The position numbers were made by a program, and so were the translations under genes. 12,212 nt of DNA from assembly GCA_003485765.1 (NCBI GenBank), contig DNHS01000045.1, positions 2,183-14,394 of the forward strand, written 5' to 3'. Origin of the DNA: Candidatus Omnitrophota bacterium. Lineage in GTDB: Bacteria; Omnitrophota; Gorgyraeia; Gorgyraeales; Gorgyraeaceae. The notes under the pieces are model-generated. The model had not been told where the DNA came from and did no database searches. It was given only the letters and a program-made list of their open reading frames with translations. Of this stretch, positions 1-5,329 are shown in pieces. How positions within the stretch are numbered: the stretch's first letter is position 1; each line of letters begins with the position of its first letter.

Positions 1-83
1 AATGCCGCCACGCCGACTAAGACAAAAACAATAAACTGATTCTTAGCGCAATATTCAATGATTTTTCCTATAAATGTTTTCAT
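1..83 (-). CDS. cusA: CusA-like RND heavy-metal efflux permease, N-terminal fragment
   Basis: The ATG is at 81-83 and the frame stays open to the window edge, giving about 27 residues that begin MKTFIGKIIEYCAKN and run into a hydrophobic stretch (QFIVFVLVGVAA). A short amphipathic start followed at once by the first membrane helix is the usual N-terminus of CusA/CzcA-type RND pumps. The gene follows a CusB-like adaptor on the same strand, which is the standard cusB-cusA order. From family knowledge it would be the proton-driven inner-membrane pump of the second efflux set, probably for Cu(I)/Ag(I) given the CsoR and CusB context. I see no Shine-Dalgarno sequence before the ATG; a palindromic repeat fills the short gap to cusB. 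Most of the gene lies outside the window, so the metal-site residues cannot be checked. Confidence 0.72.
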   Translation of the reverse strand, partial: MKTFIGKIIEYCAKNQFIVFVLVGVAA

Positions 84-91
84 TGTAAAAT

Positions 92-120
92 GCAGAGAAC
101 GGTTTAAAGCCGTTCCCTAC
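92..120. repeat. Imperfect palindrome, GTAGGG...CCCTAC family (copy 1)
   Basis: Arms of 11 bp (92-102 and 110-120) match at 9 of 11 positions around a TTTAAAG centre; the inner GAACGG/CCGTTC pairs perfectly. On the minus strand it starts GTAGGGAACGG, like the two perfect palindromes at 2789-2816 and 3258-3285. It overlaps the stop codon of the cusB-like gene (TAG, 117-119) and fills the gap to the cusA-like start. Confidence 0.75.
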
Positions 121-1526
121 TGGCCGTGCTGATGGCTTTGGCTATCGGAAGCCAAACCATCGCCCTCTGGCTTATGCCCTGTTCCCTCTAAAGTTGACTT
201 TAATTTACTCTCTGAGTCGATAAAGAAATTACCGCTGGTAACCACTATATCCCCTTCATTAAGGCCGCTGAATATCTCATAATAACCTTCTGCTTTTTGG
301 CCTAACTTTACTTCCCTGGCTTCCAATAACCCTCCTTCTCTTGAAAGATACACAATTTTCCTAATCCCTGTATCCATCACTGCCAGTTCAGGAAGGGCTA
401 ATTTTTCGCCGAGATCAACATGTATCTTTGCGTTCACGAACATCTCCGGTTTTAACTTATCTAGTGTGTTTAAAACCTCTACGCGCACCTGGTTTGTCCT
501 TGCAGTAAGGTCTAATACCGGGTTTATTGAAACTACTTTTCCCTCAAAAACCTCGCCAGGATAAGCAACCGCTTCTATTTCTACAGAAGAGCCTTTTTCC
601 ACAAGGCCTATTTCATATTCATATATGGATATATAAGCCCAAACATTTTCGCCTTTTTTGGGAAGATAAAGATTTGTCTGGGCCTTTTTTGTCTTTTCAA
701 GTTCAGTGATTTCATCCTCGCTCATGCCAAGAAGTTTTAATTTATTCCGCGATGCATCAATAAGCGACTGGACCCTGGCAATAACATCCTTGAATTCTTC
801 GCCTTTGAGATTATCTTTATTATTAAGCGCCTGGATGAATTCTTCCTGGGTAATAACAAGATCCGGGTCGTATGCAATTTTCCCGGAAGCGCTGACAATT
901 TTTGAAAGATTCATTTTCTTTACAGGTTCTGTCTTTACGCCTATAAGCTGCTGCTTCTCAGGGCTTATTGTTACTGTAGGCCCTGTGGCAGCATGGGCTT
1001 TTGCCTCCTCATACACAGGTATATAATCCATTCCCATCTGGTCTTTCATGGCTACAGGAGAAGTAACTTCAGGATTCATTGGATTGCGGTAATAAAGAAG
1101 TTTACGTTCTTTTTTGACCGGCGCAGGTTGATTTGATATTTTTATTAACTTACTATTGGCTGTAGTTATAAACTCTCCGCATATTGGACATGAAACTCTT
1201 TCGCCTGGTTTCAAAGCTACTTTCACTTGCATGCCGCAATCCTTCATGGTGCAGTTATGCTCGATGCAAATATCCTCAATATTAGATTCCTGACTGTAGC
1301 TCGTTGCTCTTCGTTCGTCGTTCGTATTTTTCTTTATTAATTTCATATTACATATAGGGCAATCGCCTGGCCTGTCAGATGTATACGTTGGATGCATTGG
1401 GCAATAATATACGGCCTTGCCCTGGCCAGCTTTATTAGCGCTTCCAGCCTGGCTGCATCCCTGAGTTCCAAATGCTAAACCAATAAATAAAATTAGTAAT
1501 ACAGCTATTAAAATTTTTGGTCTCAT
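117..1526 (-). CDS. cusB: CusB-like periplasmic adaptor with extended metal-binding N-terminus
   Basis: This 469-aa membrane-fusion protein would link the inner-membrane pump to the outer-membrane channel and hand over metal. A hydrophobic export signal (residues 4-20) precedes Cys24, but the lipobox is poor (Gly-Thr-Gln-Gly-Cys). A heavy-metal-binding domain spans 40-66 (CPMHP, then CPIC; C42, H45, C56, C59). A second Cys cluster spans 87-116 (C87, C92, C97, C113, C116). A CusB-type Met segment spans 145-172 (YYRNPM ... MGMDYIPVY), keeping three Mets (150, 164, 166) that match the metal site of E. coli CusB. The remainder is adaptor: a short helical hairpin at about 223-283 (ending LLGMSEDEI), a beta-barrel (VWAYISIYEYEIG onward) and a membrane-proximal domain. 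The lipoyl halves that normally flank the hairpin are not recognisable. The C-terminus is His-bearing (SHQHGQ). GAGG precedes the ATG with good spacing. It starts 16 bp after the TolC gene. Confidence 0.93.
   Translation of the reverse strand: MRPKILIAVLLILFIGLAFGTQGCSQAGSANKAGQGKAVYYCPMHPTYTSDRPGDCPICNMKLIKKNTNDERRATSYSQESNIEDICIEHNCTMKDCGMQVKVALKPGERVSCPICGEFITTANSKLIKISNQPAPVKKERKLLYYRNPMNPEVTSPVAMKDQMGMDYIPVYEEAKAHAATGPTVTISPEKQQLIGVKTEPVKKMNLSKIVSASGKIAYDPDLVITQEEFIQALNNKDNLKGEEFKDVIARVQSLIDASRNKLKLLGMSEDEITELEKTKKAQTNLYLPKKGENVWAYISIYEYEIGLVEKGSSVEIEAVAYPGEVFEGKVVSINPVLDLTARTNQVRVEVLNTLDKLKPEMFVNAKIHVDLGEKLALPELAVMDTGIRKIVYLSREGGLLEAREVKLGQKAEGYYEIFSGLNEGDIVVTSGNFFIDSESKLKSTLEGTGHKPEGDGLASDSQSHQHGQ
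1295..1328. repeat. Low-complexity CGAACGA-type stretch inside the cusB-like gene
   Basis: On the minus strand this stretch carries CGAACGA twice, then GAGCAACGAGC, in frame. It encodes the polar linker NTNDERRATSYS (residues 67-78) between the first metal-binding domain and the second Cys cluster. Its composition differs from the flanks, which suggests an inserted repeat or replication slippage. This is an inference from one copy. Confidence 0.4.
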
Positions 1527-1542
1527 ATTTACCTCATTGTTA

Positions 1543-2853
1543 TTATTCTAATTCCACCCCGACTGACCTTTCTAATTCGCTGAAACTGACTTCCAGCTCC
1601 ACCAATATCTTGTAATAGTCTAATTTAAATTCTAAAAACATACGCTCGCTGTCCAAAAGATTTAAAAAATAAGCCTGGCCAGCTTCATAACTCACTGAAG
1701 ATGATTTCAAGAGTTGTTCTGCCTGTGGAACATACGTTGTCCTGAATAAAACCGATAGTTTTTTAAGCGCCTCTACATTTGAGAATGCCTCTTTTACTTC
1801 TAAAAGCGTCATATTTTCTTTATTCTTAAATTCAGCCTCCATTGCCTTTAATTCTTTGCGCATTTCTTTTACATTAAAGTTTTGTTTCTGCCAGAACCAT
1901 ATAGGTAAGCTCACGCCTATCATGCCTGCCCATTCTTTAAGCTTGCTATCCCTTTCCATCCTTTCATACTTAACCATAAAATCAGGAAGGTATCCCTGTT
2001 TTGCAAGGCTATATGTCTTTCGAGCTCTCTCTAACGCGAATCTAAATGCCTTTAGTTCAGGCCTGTTATCCTTTGCCGATTTATACATATCCTCGAGATT
2101 AAATGTATATACTTTATCCTCTATTAATTCAGGCCTCGCCAATTCAATGTCAGGCCCCTGGTTTAGCAAAACATTTATCTTTGCCTGGCTAACCTGGCGT
2201 TTTTGTTCGAGCATAATCAATTCACTTTCCATCTTTGCAATCTCTAACTGCGCCTTTAAAGCATCCTCCTGCCTTGCCTTTCCAACAGAATATTGATTAC
2301 TAGCTGTCTTTGCAAGTTGTTCAAGAAATGCCTTGTTCTCCTTTGTTATATCTATTGAGTTATAAATAAACGCAAGTCCTGCATAAAGGCTTTTAACCTG
2401 CGATATAATTTCCCTTTCCTTTTCCTTATATTCTTCATAAGCCATCTGGGATTCCTTGACAGCAATCTGCGCCTTTAGGATCAATTTTGTAGGGAAAGGG
2501 ATTTCCTGCGAAACACCGAATGTGCGCATAGGAGCAGTCTTCGCTTCCATCACCGCATCCATGCTTGCGGTCATCTTGTCATATTTATATTCAAACCGCG
2601 GGTCTTCCAAACTGCTTGCCTGAGGGATTCTTGCTTTGGAGGCTTCATATCTATATTTAGCGACTTCGATCTGCAGGTTTTGCTTGAGGGCTTTTTCAAT
2701 TAATAAGCTGAGATTTATATTTTCTTTTTCCTGGCTAAAGGCATTGCCTAAAAAAACTAGAAATATTGTCAAGATGAAAAATATAATTGTAGGGACAGGT
2801 CGCGACCTGTCCCTACTCATCATCCAATTTTTCATATAATTATATATTATCAT
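1543..2853 (-). CDS. TolC/CusC-family outer-membrane efflux channel
   Basis: A 436-aa outer-membrane factor that forms the exit duct of the Cus-like RND complex. A hydrophobic segment (residues 22-36, TIIFFILTIFLVFLG) is followed by a probable signal-peptidase site near NAFS-Q at 40. The mature part has two long helical repeats, with typical signatures: ALKQNLQIEVAKYRYEASKA near the start, SLEDPRFEYKYD, a central NRPELKAF and YLPDFMVKYE, then VSLPIWF, ending in a helix with SVGVELE. There is no Cys at the mature start, so it is not an obvious lipoprotein. The translation start is unclear: ATGs lie at 2853, 2835, 2823 and 2820, and none has a convincing Shine-Dalgarno. Residues 13-22 (SRDRSRPVPT) are encoded by a perfect 28-bp palindrome. 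The cusB-like gene follows after 16 bp, so the two are probably co-transcribed. Confidence 0.92.
   Translation of the reverse strand: MIIYNYMKNWMMSRDRSRPVPTIIFFILTIFLVFLGNAFSQEKENINLSLLIEKALKQNLQIEVAKYRYEASKARIPQASSLEDPRFEYKYDKMTASMDAVMEAKTAPMRTFGVSQEIPFPTKLILKAQIAVKESQMAYEEYKEKEREIISQVKSLYAGLAFIYNSIDITKENKAFLEQLAKTASNQYSVGKARQEDALKAQLEIAKMESELIMLEQKRQVSQAKINVLLNQGPDIELARPELIEDKVYTFNLEDMYKSAKDNRPELKAFRFALERARKTYSLAKQGYLPDFMVKYERMERDSKLKEWAGMIGVSLPIWFWQKQNFNVKEMRKELKAMEAEFKNKENMTLLEVKEAFSNVEALKKLSVLFRTTYVPQAEQLLKSSSVSYEAGQAYFLNLLDSERMFLEFKLDYYKILVELEVSFSELERSVGVELE
2789..2816. repeat. Perfect 28-bp palindrome inside the 5' end of a TolC gene (copy 2)
   Basis: The half-site GTAGGGACAGGTCG (2789-2802) is followed directly by its exact reverse complement (2803-2816), centred on TCGCGA. 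It lies in frame in the TolC-family gene and encodes the arginine-rich segment just before the hydrophobic core of the signal peptide. It shares the GTAGGG/CCCTAC ends with two other palindromes in this module. Confidence 0.95.
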
Positions 2854-2894
2854 AGGATATACGCCTAAGCAATACTTTTAACCTTTACTTTACC

Positions 2895-2933
2895 CAACTT
2901 GACACTTCTGACAATGTCACAAGTGTCAAGTTG
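2895..2933. repeat. Inverted repeat across the stop codon of the YHS gene
   Basis: A perfect 13-bp inverted repeat pairs CAACTTGACACTT (2895-2907) with its reverse complement (2921-2933). The 13-nt loop can itself pair TGACA with TGTCA (2909-2913 with 2915-2919). The TGA stop of the YHS-domain gene (2926-2928) sits inside one arm. No T-run follows on the minus strand, so a classic intrinsic terminator is unlikely. It may instead shape mRNA stability or be a mobile REP-like element. Confidence 0.85.
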
Positions 2934-3246
2934 CATCTTTAGCTGATTCTAATTCCTGGATTACTTTATCAATATATTTCTGCGGTTCTTTTTTGAATTC
3001 ATCAATGCACCCTGCGCAGCAAAAATTATAAATCTTGCCTTCGTACTCATACGTTGCTTTTGCAACTTCATCAATCTCTTCTCCTGTAACAGGGCAAATC
3101 TTATTGCCTGCGTCAATAGCTGCTGATTTTTCCTGTGACGCTTTACCATGCCCTTCATGGCTCATATCAGCTCCACAAGACATGGCGAATGCCACAGAAC
3201 TAAATACTGCTAAACCCAAAATGACTAAATAAATGGTTTTCTTCAT
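2926..3246 (-). CDS. Secreted YHS-domain heavy-metal-binding protein
   Basis: A 106-aa exported protein. A signal peptide covers about residues 1-21 (MKKTIYLVILGLAVFSSVAFA), with likely cleavage after AFA. The start of the mature protein carries possible metal ligands (MSCGADMSHEGHG: C24, M28, H30, H33). The YHS domain follows: CPVTGEEID (C51), then YEYEGKIYNFCCAGC (C76, C77, C80) and the closing F-KKEP-KY pattern. YHS domains are small Cys-based metal-binding folds common in copper resistance loci. Between csoR and a TolC/CusB/CusA set, it is likely a periplasmic copper-binding protein or chaperone. AAGGAG precedes the ATG with only 2 nt of spacing, which is short. The stop codon lies inside a 13-bp inverted repeat, so the last residues (DAT) may be repeat-derived. 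Confidence 0.9.
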   Translation of the reverse strand: MKKTIYLVILGLAVFSSVAFAMSCGADMSHEGHGKASQEKSAAIDAGNKICPVTGEEIDEVAKATYEYEGKIYNFCCAGCIDEFKKEPQKYIDKVIQELESAKDAT

Positions 3247-3257
3247 ATCTCCTTAGT

Positions 3258-3285
3258 AGTAGGGCAGGTTTAAACCTGCCCTACT
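3258..3285. repeat. Perfect 28-bp palindrome between csoR and the YHS gene (copy 3)
   Basis: The half-site AGTAGGGCAGGTTT (3258-3271) is followed by its exact reverse complement (3272-3285), with TTTAAA at the centre. It lies wholly in the csoR-YHS gap. A T-run follows on the plus strand only (3285-3290), so it is not oriented as a terminator for these minus-strand genes, though a hairpin here could affect read-through or mRNA stability. Confidence 0.95.
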
Positions 3286-3289
3286 TTTT

Positions 3290-3574
3290 TCAGGCCGATT
3301 TCCTGAATTTTGAGATTAATCCTATAATCTCGTTTATCTTTTCCTGTTTCTCTTTTTCAGACCTTCCTTTCAGCGCATTTACCACACAGCCTTCCGTATG
3401 TTTCCTGAAGATCTCATTTTCTACCCTGTAGAGCGCGCCTATTATAGAGTGTATCTGAGTCAGTATATCCACGCAGTATCTTTTTTCCTCGATCATCCTC
3501 TGGATGCCGCGCACCTGGCCTTCTATCTTCTTCAGATACTCAAGCTGGCCTTCGTGTGTAGTTGCCTGTTTCAT
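3290..3574 (-). CDS. csoR: CsoR/RcnR-family metal-sensing repressor
   Basis: A small all-helical DNA-binding repressor of the CsoR/RcnR (DUF156) family, here 94 aa. The family signature LKKIEGQVRGIQRMIEE lies in helix 1. The Cu(I)-type ligand triad is intact: Cys in RYCVDIL, His in KHTEGC and Cys in EGCVV, at residues 34, 59 and 63, in the C-H-C arrangement of copper-sensing CsoR rather than the pattern of nickel-sensing RcnR. The Tyr next to the first Cys, a second-shell residue in Mycobacterium CsoR, is also present. An ATG at 3580 would leave no spacing from GGGAGG (3581-3586); the ATG at 3574 has 6 nt, so I prefer it. From family knowledge, Cu(I) binding releases the repressor from DNA. 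It probably controls itself and the YHS-TolC-CusB-CusA genes downstream. Confidence 0.93.
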   Translation of the reverse strand: MKQATTHEGQLEYLKKIEGQVRGIQRMIEEKRYCVDILTQIHSIIGALYRVENEIFRKHTEGCVVNALKGRSEKEKQEKINEIIGLISKFRKSA

Positions 3575-3580
3575 TCCCAT

Positions 3581-3586
3581 CCTCCC
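3581..3586 (-). promoter_or_regulatory. Shine-Dalgarno of csoR (decides the start)
   Basis: GGGAGG on the minus strand abuts the upstream ATG (3578-3580) and stands 6 nt before the second ATG (3572-3574). The spacing favours the second ATG. Confidence 0.7.
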
Positions 3587-3598
3587 TTTCCAGAATAG

Positions 3599-3628
3599 AG
3601 TATACCATACCCCCCTACCCTATGTCAA
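3599..3628 (-). promoter_or_regulatory. Promoter of the csoR-led operon
   Basis: On the minus strand a perfect TTGACA (-35, 3623-3628) lies 18 bp from TATACT (-10, 3599-3604). The predicted transcription start near 3592 leaves a short leader before the csoR Shine-Dalgarno. It is the only strong sigma-70-like promoter I could see between the hydrolase gene and the window edge at 1. Confidence 0.8.
3602..3623 (-). promoter_or_regulatory. Candidate CsoR operator within the promoter spacer
   Basis: The spacer between -35 and -10 reads TAGGGTA-GGGGGG-TATGG on the minus strand, with a G6 tract at 3610-3615. CsoR/RcnR-family operators typically hold such G-tracts flanked by TA-rich half-sites. Repressor bound here would block RNA polymerase directly. 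The assignment rests on position and the G-tract; the half-sites are not perfectly symmetric. Confidence 0.6.
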
Positions 3629-3664
3629 GCCCTTTTTTCATTTTTTTCTTCTATTATTGTTATT

Positions 3665-3766
3665 GGGGACGTGTCACTTTGGGACACTCTACAAAGTTAT
3701 GTGTCCCTTTTTGACACGTCCCTTGATGTCCCTTGGTGTGTTGGTGTGCGCCTTGGGAGCGTCCCC
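3665..3766. repeat. REP-like nested inverted repeat upstream of csoR
   Basis: GGGACGTGTCA (3666-3676) pairs with its exact reverse complement at 3712-3722. Inside it GGGACAC (3681-3687) pairs with GTGTCCC (3701-3707). GGGGACG at the left edge (3665-3671) is mirrored by CGTCCCC at the right edge (3760-3766). This fills most of the gap between the hydrolase stop and the csoR promoter, which holds no ORF I can support. It could act as a transcription boundary for the hydrolase mRNA. No transposase gene is nearby. Confidence 0.8.
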
Positions 3767-3773
3767 GTTTACC

Positions 3774-4568
3774 CTAAAGTTTTTCTATAAACGCGCTAAT
3801 TGAAGAAACATATAGGCGCCTAGAGCTCAAGAAGGCGTTATTATGATCCCCCTCAATCTCTAAAAACTCCTTTGGCCCTCTGGCATGATTATAAAGCTTC
3901 TTAGCCAGATTAAAAGGCACTATTTCATCATTTCGGCTGTGTATAAATAATTTTGGCGCATTAATTTCTTTAATCTTTGTCAAAGAATCAAAGCTATTAG
4001 AAAAAATAAATCTAGGTAAGAAAGGATAAATTTTAACCGCCATATCCCGGCCGCAGGAGAAAGCGCCTTCCAGTATCAATGCCTTGACTTCTCTGTTAAA
4101 ACCTAGATCTACAGCTATAGCGGTTCCCAGTGACTCCCCATAAAGAACAATCTGCTCTGGTTTGACATTTATCGTATTTAGCAAATAATCATATGCTGCC
4201 AATGCATCGCGGTAAAAACCGGATTCTGACGGGCTTCCCTGGCTTCTACCAAACCCCCTGTAGTCAATAATAAAGATATTAAGGCCTACCTGATAAAGAA
4301 GCTGCAATTTATCAATCCTGTCTCCGATATTACCCGCATTCCCATGAAAGAAAAGAAGCGTGTATTTAGCTTTGGGGTTTGATATAAACCAGCTGTTTAT
4401 TCTGACATTGTCTTGTGCGGTTATGTCTATATCCTTAAAAGACATGCCGGCCGAGGAAGGATAAATCAATATCTCTTTAACGGGATAATATATTCCTTTA
4501 TACTCAAGGTATTTAACATAAGCAAAGATTAAACCAAGCCCTATCAGAATGCTTAAAAAAACTCTCAT
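3774..4568 (-). CDS. Membrane-anchored alpha/beta hydrolase (BEM46/ABHD13-like)
   Basis: A 264-aa serine hydrolase with an N-terminal membrane helix (about residues 3-19), probably holding the catalytic domain on the outer face of the inner membrane. It has the oxyanion motif FFHGNAGN (73-80), the DYRGFGRSQGSPSE strand-turn (102-115) and the nucleophile elbow GESLG with Ser146. Asp214 (SRNDEIVP) and His242 (GDHNNAF) complete the triad. The HGNAGN and GxGxSxGxPSE pattern matches the BEM46/ABHD13 branch, whose substrates are mostly unknown; an esterase or lipase-like activity is the safest guess. The ATG lies 4 bp after the stop of the SagB-type gene, so the two are probably translationally coupled. 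It has no evident role in metal efflux. Confidence 0.9.
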   Translation of the reverse strand: MRVFLSILIGLGLIFAYVKYLEYKGIYYPVKEILIYPSSAGMSFKDIDITAQDNVRINSWFISNPKAKYTLLFFHGNAGNIGDRIDKLQLLYQVGLNIFIIDYRGFGRSQGSPSESGFYRDALAAYDYLLNTINVKPEQIVLYGESLGTAIAVDLGFNREVKALILEGAFSCGRDMAVKIYPFLPRFIFSNSFDSLTKIKEINAPKLFIHSRNDEIVPFNLAKKLYNHARGPKEFLEIEGDHNNAFLSSRRLYVSSISAFIEKL

Positions 4569-4572
4569 AATC

Positions 4573-5256
4573 TTAATAACCTACTGGAATAATGTATAGA
4601 GGTTCATGGTTTATCGGTAAGAATAATATTTTTTTGACTTCCTCATCATTAAATGCCCCGATAGGAACAGAGCCTAAACCTAAAGCCACTGCCTGTAGGT
4701 GTATATTCTGAGCAATGTGCCCAATCTCTATATGCGCATATCTTATGCCTCGCTGGCCATATTTTGATGTCACGCGTGAATAAACTGCGCAAATAACTAT
4801 ATTAACCGGCGCCTGACTTATGGCAACTTGCCCCGAAGAAGAATCTGCCAGGGCCCCTCTTAGATCCTGCTCGCCCAAGGACTCTAGCTTATGCCCATTA
4901 GGCAGATAGCGAAACAAGCCATTTTTGGCCAATAAATAAATCTCTATGGGATACAATGCGCCCGCAGAAGGAGCAGTGCGAAGACTATAGAATCTTTTTT
5001 CTGCGGTTATGCCCTGGCCGGCCCAAAGAAGCTGGCTGATCTGCTGCAAACTTAAATCCTTTTGTTTGAAATTGCGCTGAGAACGCCTTTTAAAAATAGC
5101 CTCTTCAAGATAAATATTGCCTTTATTAAGTGGTTCGGGTAATTGAATTAACTTTGTTTCAGCCATAAGCATTGTCTCCTTAGTAATAAAAAGAACATGG
5201 CCAGCGGCTATAATAAAAATAATTATAATTCTCTTGTACCGTTTTAGACTTTCCAT
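4573..5256 (-). CDS. SagB-type nitroreductase-family oxidoreductase, membrane-anchored
   Basis: An FMN-dependent nitroreductase-fold protein of about 227 aa. A basic start (MESLKRYKR) is followed by a hydrophobic anchor or signal (IIIIFIIAAGHVLFI). Family motifs include the FMN-phosphate-binding RRSQRNF, the loop TAPSAGALYPIEIY typical of SagB/ThcOx-like enzymes, then IEIGHIAQNIHLQAVALGLGSVPIGAF and a terminal EPLYIIPVGY. SagB proper oxidises azolines in peptide natural products, but no cyclodehydratase or precursor peptide is visible here, so this is probably an orphan redox enzyme with unknown substrate. The open frame extends to a TTG at 5292; I prefer the ATG at 5256 (another lies at 5265). 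None has a clear Shine-Dalgarno. It lies downstream of the PII gene and 4 bp before the hydrolase. Confidence 0.88.
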   Translation of the reverse strand: MESLKRYKRIIIIFIIAAGHVLFITKETMLMAETKLIQLPEPLNKGNIYLEEAIFKRRSQRNFKQKDLSLQQISQLLWAGQGITAEKRFYSLRTAPSAGALYPIEIYLLAKNGLFRYLPNGHKLESLGEQDLRGALADSSSGQVAISQAPVNIVICAVYSRVTSKYGQRGIRYAHIEIGHIAQNIHLQAVALGLGSVPIGAFNDEEVKKILFLPINHEPLYIIPVGY

Positions 5257-5329
5257 TGTTATCATATTATCACAAGGAGAAATCAAAGACAAACTGTATT
5301 ATTCGAGGGATGACCTCATCTGCTTCCTT

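Noticed and set aside
527..1026. Plus-strand open frames opposite the adaptor gene
   Set aside because: They lie wholly antisense to a gene with clear family motifs, lack ribosome sites and have no recognisable domains.
1454..1457. Lipoprotein cleavage at Cys24 of the CusB-like adaptor
   Set aside because: Gln at the -2 position (Thr-Gln-Gly-Cys) is a poor lipobox. Export is clear, but lipidation is not supported strongly enough to call.
3258..3290. Palindrome plus T-run read as an intrinsic terminator
   Set aside because: The T-run follows the hairpin only on the plus strand, and no supported gene is transcribed in that direction. On the minus strand no T-run follows.
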